Made by a program: the position numbers and the translations under genes | Source of the DNA: Branchiostoma floridae | Lineage: Eukaryota > Chordata > Leptocardii > Amphioxiformes > Branchiostomatidae | NCBI RefSeq assembly: GCF_000003815.2 | Contig: NC_049995.1 | Span: 15,124,721 to 15,188,720 of the forward strand | Reading direction: 5' to 3' | DNA length: 64,000 bases | Notes under the pieces: model-generated | Told to the model about the DNA's origin: nothing | The model's database searches: none | Seen by the model: only the letters and a program-made list of their open reading frames with translations | Part shown: piece after piece, positions 11,901-22,283 of the stretch | Position numbering within the stretch: position 1 is the stretch's first letter | How the letters are laid out: each line of letters begins with the position of its first letter

Positions 11901-14900
11901 TGAATTTGACAGTTCTTTTGAAAAAAGTATCACTGATTCTCTTAAACATTTAGATAAAAACGCCCAAAATTCATTAGATTACCCTTTCACGACACCAGAA
12001 ATTATGACTGGTTTGAAATCACTAAAATCTGGAAAAGCATGTGGTATTGACTCTATTTCAAACGAGATGTTAAAATATGGGGCAGAAAAGATATGCGAAC
12101 CACTGGTCATTCTCTTTAATACAATCCTTTCCAACAACAAATTTCCATCTAACTGGACCACAAGTATCCTTACACCAATTTTTAAATCTGGCGACAAATC
12201 TAACGTAGATAATTATAGAGGAATCGCCATCTCAAGCTGTCTGTCCAAATTGTTCACATTCCTTTTAAATACTCGCTTACAGAAATTCGTTGAAAGCAAT
12301 TGTCTGCTAGCGGACACTCAATTCGGATTCAGAAGAAAGTGCCGAACCTCTGACAATGTATTTATCCTGAAAGCTCTTATTGAGAAATATATTGAAAAAA
12401 AGAGAGGGAAATTATATGTTTGCTTTGTTGACATGAAGAAAGCGTTTGACAGTGTATGGCGGGACGGTTTATTCTACAAATTGTTAAATCTTGGTGTTGG
12501 TGGGAAATTCTTCAATGTATTGCAATCCATGTACCTCAATGTTAACTATACTGTCAGACTACAAAATGGTTTGTCAAGCCCCTTTGTTTCCACATGCGGA
12601 GTAAGACAAGGCTGCAATCTCAGTCCATTATTATTCAATATTTTTATGAACGACCTACCTCAATGCTTTGCTGATAAATGTGACGCCGCAATTTTGAATT
12701 CTAAATCACTCAACTGTTTATCTTGGGCAGATGACTTAGCCTTGATCTCATTGTCGAAAGAGGGGCTTCAGAATTGTATCAATAACCTGGAATCTTATTG
12801 CAACAAATGGAAATTAAGGGTTAATGTATCTAAAACGAAAGTACTGGTTTTTACAAAAGGTTCTATTAACAGATTATCAAACAAATTCTATATATATGGC
12901 AAAGAAATACTAGTAACCTACAGTTATACTTACCTTGGTATTCCCCTGACTTCTTCGGGAAAGTTTAAAGAAGCCAGGAAATATTTAAAGAATAAAGCCA
13001 TGAGAGCTTTATTCAAACTAAAGTCACTTTTATTCTCAGAAAAGAACATTCCAATTCACCTAGGAATGAGCCTTTTCAACAAGTTTGTACTGCCTATTTT
13101 ACTGTACGGAGCCGAACTCACATGTTTTGACCAAACTTCTAAAGCAATCAAAATTATTGTATCAAAACAAATTCCAGAATCTTCACCCAAAACTGTTTTC
13201 TCTTCCTTTTTAAACAAACTCCATCTAGAGGGAGGTCTCCCAGCAACTGTTAGGAAGAGTGTGTCTTCGGACCTCACTCATACTTACGTCATCCATTTTA
13301 AGAAAAGATCAGACAAGGATAGATTATTGAGACTGGCATCAGGAATGAAATTAGAAAATGACAACTTCGCAATTGAAAATATACGACTTTCTTCGCATAC
13401 TAGTATCCCAGAATTTGACACAATTGACATGAGTTTCCAAAAATTTTTACTCGGAGTACATGCGAAATCATCAAATGACGGCATCCGTGGTGAGTTAGGA
13501 ACCTTTCCCATTTCGATCAATGCTGAGATACAATTAATCAAATACTGGCACCGTCTAGCAAACTTACCCGAAGATTCTTTACTACGTGAAGCATATGATG
13601 TTGTACTTTCCGGCGAATACGACTGGACAAATCACGTAACTGACATTCTCAACTATAATGGTTTTGGACATGTATGGACAAACCCGAGGTTGTATCATGT
13701 TAATATGCTAACCGACCAATTACGACTCCGTTTACAGGATATATACATACAAGAATGGTATTCTTCTATCCAGAATAACTCAAAACTTTGCATTTATTCT
13801 ACGCTAAAGGAAAGATACGGACAAAAGAAGTATCTTTCGAATGTACACAGTTTCGAACTTCGTAGAGCAATTACAAAGATGAGAATCAGTAGTCACAAAC
13901 TAAATATAGAAGCCGGAAGATATACTAAAATTCCCCGTGACCAGAGGTTTTGTCCATTTTGCCCAAATGAGATCGAAGACGAACGTCACTTTGTTATGGA
14001 TTGTTCTCGATATAATGATAAACGCACAGAGCTGTTCACATTACTTTCCGCTTGTTCTAAAGAATTTGCTACTCTCTGTTCGATAGATAAATTCAACTAC
14101 ATTCTGGGAGGCGATAACCCTCACTGTGTACAAGTAGGCAAATATATCCACGAATGTTTATACCGTAGAACTAATAGTGTTAATGACATGCTAGACCCTA
14201 TATGTTGATTTAATCATACCTATAGATATCCATGTATGTGTGTTTAGTTGTACTGTAAGTAGTTGTTATACATGTAGACCTTACGAAAGTCGCTGTACTT
14301 TTGTCGTGTCAATAAAGATTGTTGTTACAAAATTGTAATCTACCTTATGACTTCTGATTACTTTTGAGTGAATATGAACAAACAAATTTATCAGTTTTTT
14401 TGTCCAGTTTTGTTTGTTGATATGGACCACAAGAAGATCTAGAGTATCTGTAATGCACTTGTACATGGTTAAGCAAATTGTGGACCTGAATATTTGAAGC
14501 TGAAACTTAGCAAACAAAATGAAAACTAAGATAAGAATTTTGCATGCTCAACTTAAGATATACATCAGGCAGCCAATGAGTTTCTAAAGGTCATACGTCG
14601 TTGAGAACATTGCACGATCGTCACAAGGGGAGTTTGGCAGTTTCAAAACGGCATTCATGGGAAAATAATCGTTTTTGGTAGTATTCCACATCACCGACTA
14701 AAACTGCCACAAAAATGTTAAACATCGCCAGAAATCCCTTACCGTGCCCATGGGTCCCATTTTGTCCAGCATTCCGAACTTCTCTAAAACAGCGACGTTC
14801 TGCGGCTGAGACAAGTACTGCAGATGGTCGGACACCCCATGTGGATCCTCGACTTCTTCGTCTAATGAAATAAAAGACAATACGTTTTAGAAAACAAATA

Positions 14901-17900
14901 AATATATGGAGTGCTGCAGACATATTAGGAATTTCTTAATTAAGATTTTAAGAGATATTTTTTATAGGTATATTGGATGCTGAATGTCTATAATGTCCTT
15001 ATTGTGGGTAGATAATTTGCTGACCGTTTGTTTTATGGATAGTTGGGTCCAGGTTGTCAAAGATATCAGAGTAATATGATTATGAATGTAGAATAAATTT
15101 TAATACATCGATAGGTGATGAAAATTGCGTTGATAAGAACAACATATTTATGACAGCAATCGCACTAATGACAGCAGCAACAATGATGATAATTATGCTA
15201 ATTGTTGTGATAATTACAGCAATAATGATAAGTATTATTATGTTATCATCAAAATCATAAATTTGTTTACCTCCCCATTGTGCCGTTCTGCTGTCGTCAT
15301 AGTTACCGTGGTCACCTAAACAACAACAGCAATTTGTTATTTTCCGTATAATGATCTATTCAAGTGATAAGCTTCTATGCCTCTTCTTTCTATTACAGTA
15401 TAAGACGTCCATTCTGTATAAAATAGCATAAAAACAATCATATGATAGAGATAGAAATCTGGAAAGCCAATAAAATATAGGATATAAAATGCTATAAGGT
15501 GCTGAATAATAATTACTGATTCGTATATGACGGGGGTGTAGCTACTATCAGGTAGTTAAGCTAGCGAAGGTAACAGATTGTAAGCTACAAGCATTGCCTC
15601 TCAACTAATTGATTCACAGACAACAACAGCGAATTAAAGGTTCCGCGTGCACTTACGCCCCCTGTTGGCTTTCCCCAGAATGCCAGACAACTGAGCCAGG
15701 TTCCCCAGGACGGCCTGCTCCTCTGGATTCGCCTGTTTCATTACTGGATGGGGTTAAACATTGCAGAAAGGAATATTAGCGAGACAACTATGTCATAATG
15801 GTGCTAGGAAATACGTAATCTCTATAAGTAAGTATAACTACCGGTGGAAAGCGTGTAGCATTCATAGCCCCAAATCGGTGAGAAATTGTGGTTTCTGGCC
15901 TATATTACTAGTACGTAACAGAACCGGTATATCTACTTGGAGATTAAAAGGAAACACTATCTTAGCAAAAATCCCTGACAAAAACTTCCTTATCCTACTT
16001 CTTTCATACATTGAGGGCATGCAATTCTGGGATAGAAAAGTTGTAAATTTGCACATCAACATCTTAAGAGTCAAACTTTCCCCTAGGAAACTATCAGAAG
16101 GTGTAATATGAAGTATTTCTAATGTAGAGCTTGAGGTTTTGACTTGACTTTATTGTTCAGCCAGAACATTACAACTCAAGTCATCGGCCTGTTTTTCAGG
16201 TAAGCCTGGGGAACAATTACATAACATTTAATAACAAAAACAGTGCAACATTATTACAACACAAAAATGGATAAAACAATCACACCAATAAAAGCAAGGA
16301 GGGGGTTGCTGTGGTGTAGTTGTATATTTCAAATGTAGAGCTTGAGGTTTTGACTTGACTGACCATTTATCATCCAATAAGTGTATTAACCTTTAAAGAT
16401 TTTTAACTAGACAATTAGATGCTGTGCTTAAATGGCCTGAACTGTAGCTTGCTTCTTTGGTTAAGAGGTAAACTATTCCATAATGCTGTATTTCAATAGG
16501 TTTTGTATCACAGTTTTGCGAACGGGTAGGTAAACGTACCGCCCATTGGATTCACTGTGACGTATTTTTCCTCCCTACCCACAGAGCCAACAGCCACTGA
16601 ACAGGCAGATTCTCCGACAGGGAGGTTTAAATGTCAACTTATTTTTCAACATAACACGTAGACGACTATCTTAATATCTGGTATACTCGCTTAAGCTTAC
16701 TAATAGTTACTTGAAATACTAAATAAAACAATAAATGTGATCTTTGCCATTTCTCTAACTTGTAAACAGCATTTTTCTTAACACTTTTTTTCTTAAGTAA
16801 GATTTCTACATGAACTACATAATATAATGGAATAACATACTAAGATGAATTCTTCCTGCTCATTTTGACCGACTATGTAAACATTATCCCACAGATGCAA
16901 GCGCCAAGCCTACCATAATGGTCAACATTGTTTTCAACGATTGTAGTGTATGGTCATGACTCATGAGTCATATTGAAACTAGTTCAAACAGTTAGTATTG
17001 TAGACAATGTCTATTATGCATCTGTCGACGGAGTCTATTGCACCCTTACTACCACAATAAGATTTCTCTCAGATTTATCTTTGACAAAGTAAGAAAAGTT
17101 GTAACTTGTTATGTCCAAGCGGATACAAACCTATCCAACTATCAACATTTTGGGTAAGTGTTTGCGACCATTGTCTCGTATGATTCATTGACTCAAGACA
17201 TAATCGTTAACAACGTTACAGAATGCCTATTATGCATCTATGAATGAACATCCTTCCTTTTGTAAAACATGTAGCACCACTACTGAGTGTAAAGTCAACC
17301 AATCGGCTCATGCAAATGTACTTTTCCATGCAGTAAGCCTAACGTATTAAAGCATTGTTATCCTTGGATGCACAACTCTAGCTAATGAGAAGCTTCTTGT
17401 TTGAAACCATGAGGCAACGTTAATGATGTGCGCATGCGTTGGTATAACCTACATCCTACCACGGTGACCCTTTCCTTGCTCAGAATATTGTTTCTATGTG
17501 CGAGTAGTTCGGTCACCATGAAGCTACAGAAACGTTTTATGGTAATATATTTGACAGAGCAGTGTAACCAGTAAAGAATAAACCTTAACTAGAAATACGG
17601 TGGAAATCAGACTAGCATCAGTAGTCTGCATACTAGTACCTCTGTATTGTACAGCACATTTTACTTAGAAGCTTTGAATACATTGTGCATTTTGGCATAC
17701 TTGGTGTTGTTTAAGCTATGAAGTGAGAACACCTCTAATGTAAAGGTACTTGGTGACAATTGAGTTCTATTGTACTATAGTTGTCTAGATATAGTAACAA
17801 TGAGATACTCAATTCTGAATACTTTTACTTAATACTTTCTGGGAATTCTTCGTCCTCGCTGACTTGGCGTTGTTTAAACCTATCAAGTGAGGATGCCTCT

Positions 17901-18093
17901 AATGTGTACATGTACCTGGTGACAACGAGTCCCATTCCATCAACATAGAGTTCGGGAAAACAAAGAGTTTTGTGCACCTCAGTTCTGAGCACTTTTACTT
18001 ACTTTCTGGGAATTCGTCGTCCGAGCTGTCACTAGAGTCGCTTCCACTGCCGCTGCCGCTTCCACTGTCACTGTCATTGCCGAAGTGTGCCAT
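5926..18093 (-). CDS. DPHG-A: modular Ser/Asp-start, Gly/Lys/His-rich protein (243 aa, 6 exons)
   Basis: I do not recognise this family and assign no function. Exons on the minus strand: 18003-18093, 15657-15743, 15271-15315, 14743-14861, 6623-6840 and 5926-6097. All have AG/GT borders, and the phases 1,1,1,0,2 join in frame to a stop at 5926. The product starts with Met-Ala and a Ser/Asp/Gly run. Next come a small helical segment (PEEQAVLGNLAQLSGILGKA), a 15-residue piece, and a module with EDPHG and GMLDKMGP. The tail is rich in Gly and Lys (HGRKKKHKKGG) and contains two FDLSDG/IDLSDG-type repeats. I see no signal peptide, so it is probably intracellular. The LINE lies in the intron between exons 4 and 5. 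Exon 5 has four partial upstream copies and exon 1 has one. DPHG-B and -C are paralogues with matching phases for exons 1-4. An mRNA read would be decisive for exon choice. Confidence 0.75.
6283..6331 (-). pseudogene. Degenerate copy of the 3' edge of DPHG-A exon 5
   Basis: Minus-strand sequence resembles the end of exon 5, with AAACACAAGTCTAAACCCAA followed by GTAGAT. The segment is 49 bp, which breaks frame, and it has a stop in the homologous frame. It therefore looks like a decayed local duplicate rather than a used exon. Confidence 0.55.
6847..7557 (-). repeat. Tandem array of partial DPHG-A exon 5 copies with acceptors
   Basis: A unit of about 173 bp comprises the intron end, a 3' splice site and the first 70-80 coding bases of exon 5. 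With the true exon it is present five times; copies begin (exon side) at 6840, 7025, 7197, 7370 and 7542. The three outer copies are nearly identical. Only the copy at 6840 continues into the full exon with a GTAAGT donor. The others run into intron without a good donor, so they may be decoys or cassette acceptors. Confidence 0.8.
7849..10344 (+). CDS. LINE ORF1 protein with SGNH-esterase-like domain (831 aa)
   Basis: This is the first protein of the retrotransposon, expected to bind its RNA; esterase-type ORF1 proteins are known from CR1/L2-related LINEs. The N-terminal third is basic and unassigned. Residues about 280-440 are Glu/Lys/Gln-rich and look like a coiled coil. A short Cys pair (CRGC) lies near 437. 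Residues about 520-690 resemble an SGNH hydrolase, with Asp-Ser near 529-530, a Gly-Ser-Asn-Asp block at 577-580 and an Asp-Gln-Ile-His block at 668-671 for the catalytic Asp/His. The C terminus is Pro/Arg-rich. The start was chosen as the first Met of the frame, just after a putative 5' UTR. The frame is intact. Whether the esterase is active cannot be told. Confidence 0.8.
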   Translation: MGDHAEDHAKTHAKTPKRKTPGTKFWNVNLNQLPADESLAFDYEDQDKSRFCGVKLRSKQLDKWITAHKDAFNETFERTKETTVTWKSTPGITCMTVQTTTATRKSGKGLLSVHFYHKKHGLMVQGQCTKWWMNILYPELLVNINAQVDMQTRSTIKDGVLRVRDAIDNFPTVTLESTTPKQVFNSGVHETPTLPKCANPRNLQDLQAPVSEDMEEEIQIVFDTSTKHSGNIEVPVSSDAEDQGPSRIEKRAKQVSDTKNGEQSELTTKAVDIPNLARLTAVEKSQRTSDAAFGDLQKQFVDMTHNLNALRDELLAKEREREESQTNMLKELSTKVEAAQKSLESHIKKVVNKLQTNICHVQKDLVSQREELAKEKNATVQEMTIERNIWMERNRGLSIKVDALSASNAELQQAITIQDSELQYLFDRLKQIEENRTCRGCTKPTHTGMQNLNNVHDNDIPGDKQDNNAATNQTIVKQIANMLPSAHDNATIATQSREVPSPATSVKESATNTSTGSQHQRYEVRIFADSIFRDVDVKRAFNGKSTRLVRTSTVTAAIDCIKQINDSTTQQVILHIGSNDLDNSKQRNDSVSTTLNNTRRLLEVTKASFPKAQVAVSQVLQRGLNDNSTLNINIKNYNQEVLNLSRSGNFKYIKHRKLTQDRHLYLPDQIHLDPSSGTKMLVSDVKRTLYPASGTGAVRQSPAWTDTQATRLPASVNQRTPMRWQNGPSFPRPVPVPVTRSRKPPYQPPTVKQAHRNTAVGTGQAAPGLSKGANIGVPGQLGPTTRSGDTASGTGQVVRPAWWKAGKNGHPSPQWRQLGHRLRKVWNILIS
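10471..14208 (+). CDS. LINE ORF2: endonuclease-reverse transcriptase (1245 aa)
   Basis: The enzyme nicks target DNA and copies the element RNA (target-primed reverse transcription). The N-terminal apurinic-type endonuclease shows SSWNIQG near residue 10, QETW near 40, GDFNAR at 153-158 and SDHCHISFSL near 260. The reverse transcriptase shows IFKSGDKSNVDNYRGI (about 565), FVDMKKAFDSVW (from 652), GVRQGCNLSP (from 710) and the catalytic WADDLAL (752-758). Near the end is a CX2CX8HX4C zinc-knuckle-like motif (Cys1161, Cys1164, His1173, Cys1178). It starts 126 bp after ORF1. There are no internal stops, and all key acidic residues are present. A related but distinct LINE contributed the fragment in the actin gene. 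Confidence 0.92.
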   Translation: MEKKSALVFSSWNIQGSVKKKFSDVEFCNYFRNSDIVCIQETWADNYVDFQFPGYSLFSSNRCRNKRAKRNSGGVATIFKSSFRKGITKLESSSVDSIWCKLDKKFFGLEKDLYLCNIYIPPESSKSIQVDPFDTLSIDICKFSNLGDIIILGDFNARTGSVLETYFSIDSPDDPLTKDVLDTKKRNNRDTKVNNYGKRLIELCSSADLTILNGRFAGDLKGDFTCYHYNGSSVVDYCITQRSMLTDIQYMNVNSISQFSDHCHISFSLSAKHSPLVLKEDSQCYNPKPTQFIWTDESKQLYLDTINNKDTHSKLRDFCNKTFHSSEEAVTSFTEILLDVSKSSLRIRRTIQNNKKTQIKKNKIWFDQNCWSLRLRVKRLSLELRKEPWKQETRTKYFTALKEYKKIIKHSKRNYKANLLRDLETLNEKNPKQFWSLFNTLDKEVNGTKHNGNIDPNITSKEWIEHFQGLNNLVKNNEFDSSFEKSITDSLKHLDKNAQNSLDYPFTTPEIMTGLKSLKSGKACGIDSISNEMLKYGAEKICEPLVILFNTILSNNKFPSNWTTSILTPIFKSGDKSNVDNYRGIAISSCLSKLFTFLLNTRLQKFVESNCLLADTQFGFRRKCRTSDNVFILKALIEKYIEKKRGKLYVCFVDMKKAFDSVWRDGLFYKLLNLGVGGKFFNVLQSMYLNVNYTVRLQNGLSSPFVSTCGVRQGCNLSPLLFNIFMNDLPQCFADKCDAAILNSKSLNCLSWADDLALISLSKEGLQNCINNLESYCNKWKLRVNVSKTKVLVFTKGSINRLSNKFYIYGKEILVTYSYTYLGIPLTSSGKFKEARKYLKNKAMRALFKLKSLLFSEKNIPIHLGMSLFNKFVLPILLYGAELTCFDQTSKAIKIIVSKQIPESSPKTVFSSFLNKLHLEGGLPATVRKSVSSDLTHTYVIHFKKRSDKDRLLRLASGMKLENDNFAIENIRLSSHTSIPEFDTIDMSFQKFLLGVHAKSSNDGIRGELGTFPISINAEIQLIKYWHRLANLPEDSLLREAYDVVLSGEYDWTNHVTDILNYNGFGHVWTNPRLYHVNMLTDQLRLRLQDIYIQEWYSSIQNNSKLCIYSTLKERYGQKKYLSNVHSFELRRAITKMRISSHKLNIEAGRYTKIPRDQRFCPFCPNEIEDERHFVMDCSRYNDKRTELFTLLSACSKEFATLCSIDKFNYILGGDNPHCVQVGKYIHECLYRRTNSVNDMLDPIC
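14335..15656. other. DPHG-A introns around exons 3-4
   Basis: Apart from DPHG-A exons at 14743-14861 and 15271-15315, this is AT-rich intron. A stretch of AAT/GAT-rich low-complexity sequence lies at about 15150-15260. Nothing else is recognised. Confidence 0.5.
16112..16362 (-). mobile_element. Short retro-insertion with about 35-bp direct repeats
   Basis: TGTAGAGCTTGAGGTTTTGA, continuing CTTGACT, occurs at both ends (about 16112-16150 and 16324-16362) around a 173-bp insert. Read on the minus strand, the insert ends in AACAATAAAG followed by an AGTCAAGTCAA tail. That pattern suits a truncated non-LTR element with a long target-site duplication, lying in a DPHG-A intron. Confidence 0.6.
16363..17693. 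other. DPHG-A intron 1, nothing recognised
   Basis: AT-rich intronic DNA. Two loosely similar segments (about 16890-17060 and 17120-17260) hint at an old duplication but are too diverged to call. Confidence 0.45.
17694..18040 (-). repeat. Tandem duplication of the 3' edge of DPHG-A exon 1
   Basis: Segments at about 17694-17866 and 17867-18040 align with each other. The left copy contains a partial exon 1 end (encoding DEEFPE-like sequence, then GTATTA) at about 17835-17862. It lacks the start codon. Confidence 0.65.
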
Positions 18094-18221
18094 CTTTTTG
18101 CCAACGGTTTTTCGAAATGATGATAACTCGAGTAAATTTGATACACTTCTAATGTTACAAATATGGCGTGCTGTCTGTAGTGTTTGTCTGTACCTGGTGT
18201 CGTCACACGTATAAACGTTAA

Positions 18222-18253
18222 ACGGAACGCCCTTTAGCGTGGGTCAAACCATT
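18222..18253 (-). promoter_or_regulatory. Shared DPHG proximal promoter motif (gene A)
   Basis: On the minus strand AATGGTTTG is followed after about 12 bp by AAGGGCGTTCC and then AT-rich TTTATA, about 130 bp upstream of the start codon. The same arrangement precedes DPHG-B and DPHG-C. The GGCG[T/C]G core resembles a GC-box; this is inference from conservation among paralogues. Confidence 0.5.
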
Positions 18254-19204
18254 CAGACAGGTGTGTAGGGGGTAAAACTTTTTAAAATATTTTCATTGAA
18301 GTCTATCTCATGCGATTTTTTAATGTGGCATTGTATTGTAATGTGTGGACTCTATTACTAACTTTGTTAGCAAAATCATTTACAACTTAGCACAGTTATC
18401 TTGTCTGTTTCATAGATAATCTACAACACAAGCGAAGCATGGGCAGATCCGTTTTAGCATGCATTATGAACGCTTTACTGGTTTTGTACTAGTCGAACAA
18501 CATTTTTATCCGGGTCATGACATGACATGGCGGAACGACCAAAACAAATTGTTCTGAGGACCCCATATGTTCCACAATTTGCACCTGTTGTTTACCAATT
18601 CGGTCTGAATGATTCTTAAAAACAACATTTCCGAAAGGTAATAAACGAAATTTGTCTAAAAGTGTTATTTGTTAATGTTAGCCGCATCTGTGTTAGTTGA
18701 ATGTCTAGTTTTAATGTACAATACTTTGTTCCTACATAAAAGGAACACTGTTGTCAAACCACAGAAGTGGGATGCGTTATTCAAGGTCATATATGTTCGA
18801 ATCATGTCATTGAGAAGACGTATTTAACGACAGACTGGAGGCTCATGGGTCATTACGTCACGCACGGATTGACATCGTTCATACCAAGTGATTTACCATG
18901 ACGTCATCTTAAGGTGTGTAGATAGGTAATTGCACTGAAAACAACAGTGCGTACTTTACTCTTTCGAAAAGCTTTGAATATCTTGTATTGTAAACAAACA
19001 ACGACAGAGAACAATCAGACAGCTTCCATTTTAATGTCGTTACAAATAGCGTTACATATACGAACAAAATACGACGTAATAGTTACGGAATAATTGATGA
19101 TAAAATAAAACAAAGTTGATGAAAATGTTATGATAATAATTTTAGATATACCCCAGTAGGTTAGGTAGCTTCCCACTACATGTTTCAAAAGTGAATACTA
19201 GACA
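18254..19204. other. Intergenic between DPHG-A and DPHG-B
   Basis: AT-rich, with no gene or repeat that I can support. It should hold upstream DNA of DPHG-A and the 3' end of DPHG-B. Confidence 0.5.
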
Positions 19205-19290
19205 ACATAAACCCGTGACGACACGGATCTACGTGCACGACATCATCACTAGTCGCTGTAATCGTCACTGCTTTAGTCATCATCATAGGT
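19205..19290 (-). pseudogene. Partial duplicate of the DPHG-B terminal exon
   Basis: This aligns with 19362-19440, the end of the DPHG-B coding sequence and its 3' UTR. The duplicated frame has stops at both ends (Tyr-Asp-Asp-Asp-stop), so it is a non-coding local copy. Confidence 0.7.
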
Positions 19291-19395
19291 TAGATAGAAC
19301 AAAAAATTATCTTTCTAAAAGGTCTACACTAAACTATGACGACACAAAGACAACATATCCTATGACGGCACGGATCTGTGTGTTCGACGTCATCA

Positions 19396-22095
19396 CTAAT
19401 CGCAGTAATCGTCACTGCTGTAGTCGTCATAGCCTCCCCCTCCGTGCAGCATCTTCCCCAGCCCGTGCAGGTTGTGGAACTTCATCCCTCCTCCCCGTCC
19501 GCCATGCTTCCCGCGCTTTCCGTGTTTACCATGGCGACCGTGTCTACGGACAGAATGAAAATTTGTTTTAACATCTTTATTCTAAAAAACAAACAAACAG
19601 CACATTGGAAGTAAAGAACTAAAAGACTATTGTCTAGTGTCAATTTACAATTACTATTACAATGTATTTCACAACGAGTGATAATGATGTAGTAGTACAG
19701 TCCATCTATCGTGTGGGTAACAGTACAGTCCACGCATCACATTGGGTAATATGCGCCAGGTCATCGAATTAGTTGATTAATTTATTGATTTGTTAATCGA
19801 TTGGTTAATCCCTTATTCGAAAGGCACGGGGATTATTCGATTATATAGCAAATATGATGTTGTGTTAAGATTAAAGCAAGAATTTTTTTCATTAATGAAA
19901 AATTAGTATTATTCACCCGTGGCGGCCTCCAGGCGAGGGTGATCTTGACCCGTGCTTGCCGTGTTTTCCATGTTTACCATGCTTGCCGTGCCTGCGGACA
20001 ACAAAAGAAAAAATAAACAAAACAAGTTATGAACATGTAGCGGGAGATGGCGCCCAATCCGCTTATAATAACTTATGGCAAAGCATACAGAAACTGCAAT
20101 GCAAAGACATACTCAAACTCTGACAGAAAGAGGGAAGGAGTAAGAGAAAAGGGAGACAATGAATCAGAGTTAAAGAAAGAAAGAAAGTAAGAGAGATTAA
20201 ATTAACTATCATTAGGAGGCAAACACTAACGCACTCAAAAAGAAAGAAAAAGAAAGAAAGAAAGAAGGAAAGAAAGGAAAAAAGCATAAGAAAGATATTG
20301 ATTACTCACTTGCGACGGCCATGAGGTGAACGTGACCCTGACCCCGACCTTGATCCTGACCTTGACCCTGATCTTGACCCTGAGCCAGAACGTGACCCTG
20401 ACCCACTGCGCCTTCGCCGTCCGTGTTTGCCACGCTTATGTTTTCCTCCATGACCTGGTAGATAAAATTTTAGACAAATGAAATTTAAAAGATATTTTTT
20501 TTTTCATAGTTGATTTGTAATACGCTGATCGCCAGTAAGCAATTGTATCGAATAGCATTAAGAAACACAAATACTATCGGACAATCGGGCTACTATTGAT
20601 AGGAAAAACGCATTTGACATTACGATAAGACTGACCGCGGCTAGGTCGATCCCATGACCCCTGACCTATGCCCCCCAGACAGTCGAAGTCGTAGTCGCGT
20701 CCTCCCTTCCCTTTGCCCTTCTTGTTCATGCCCTTCAGAACCTATGGAAAGGAAAAAAAAGAGTAGTATCTTTGACTAAATTTAAAGTTTGAGATATAAA
20801 TAAATGATTCTTTATTCTTTGAAACAAGAAAATATACAAGTGTACCAGCTTAGGACACTGGCCAACATTATGGCAGGGAAATCACCACAAACATTATCAC
20901 CACAAACATTACTACGACAAACATCTAAAATCTTTGAACTTAGACTCGGATGTATCAATTATTGTAGCTGCTATGCAAGTTCCTAGCTTGCTAGTTTGTT
21001 CTGGTCTTGACATCTGAAAGTGGATCACTTAGCGGCTAGTTAAGTAAATGCAGGGGCGTTTTTGTAAAAAAAAAATTTTGTTCATTCTATACCCCAGCCA
21101 GTGGCCCCAGCAATATGGGTTAGGGGGTGAAACCTGCTACGTCTAATTGCCCAATGTTACATTCTTTACCCAAAAAGTTGGCCATCTAGCGACTAGCTAT
21201 GTAGTTGCAGAGGAGTTTTTGTTAAAAAAATGTCCATTCTTTACCCCCGCCAGTGGCCCCAGCTTGTCCAGCATTCCCATCTTCTTCAGCTTCCTCATGT
21301 TCTCGGGTTTCGCCAGGAACTCCAGCGACTCCATCACACCATGGGGGTCGTTATACTCACGGTCTGGGGAACAAAGGAAAATGTTTTGTTTAAATCATCT
21401 TTATTCTACACAAGATGAATACACACATTATATAGGACACATGTAAAACCTAGGACAGCCCTTTGTCTGTTTACCAGGATGGCCCAAGGTATTAAAAAGA
21501 CACTGTATTCGGACACATTACAAGCGTTTAAAACATTAACGCTTCATTTCATAAAATTTAGACCCAGATGAATCGCAGGTAGTTTCTATAGATAAACAGG
21601 CTGTTGATATATTCATGCATTCTATATACAGTTTAAAAAGAAATTAGCCTTACCTCCATAACAATGCTTCTTATTGTCATCATAACCCTTGTGCTTCTCT
21701 GTAAGATCAAGACTTTTGTTTAGTAATCGATGATAAGTTGACAATTCTTTAAAACGTACTCAAAGATAAAATCAACAAAGAACATAAGATCAAAATATAT
21801 GACATTCAGGGGATGGTATGATACAACATCCAAACGATATAAGGTCCATTTGCATGGCTTGCGTACTTAGTGGTTAGCGGCCCTGCCTCTAAAACTAGAA
21901 GCCGTGAGTTTGCTTGATTCCAGCTATGTCGCTCACCCGACATGCACGCTACGGGAAAGGGTTGCAGTCCTTATNNNNNNNNNNNNNNNNNNNNNNNNNN
22001 NNNNNNNNNNNNNNNNNNNNNNNNNNNNNNNNNNNNNNNNNNNNNNNNNNNNNNNNNNNNNNNNNNNNNNNNNNCGCGCGCACACACACACACAC

Positions 22096-22136
<41 letters not shown>

Positions 22137-22232
22137 AATACATTAACACAGACACACACAGCCAGAGACAAACACACATGCACAAACACGCACACACACA
22201 CACAAACACACACACACACACACACACATACA

Positions 22233-22283
<51 letters not shown>

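Larger units (their letters stand above)
7564..14328 (+). mobile_element. Full-length non-LTR retrotransposon (CR1/L2-like LINE)
   Basis: Two long intact frames (7849-10344 and 10471-14208) are followed by a short 3' UTR that has AATAAAG and ends in a TTGTTGTTAC tail. AAAATT occurs just before (7558-7563) and just after (14329-14334), a plausible short target-site duplication. Removing the element restores a pyrimidine-rich intron end like those of the neighbouring exon 5 copies, which supports these borders. It lies in antisense orientation within DPHG-A, about 14 bp from the outermost exon 5 acceptor. Intact frames suggest a young insertion. Confidence 0.85.
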
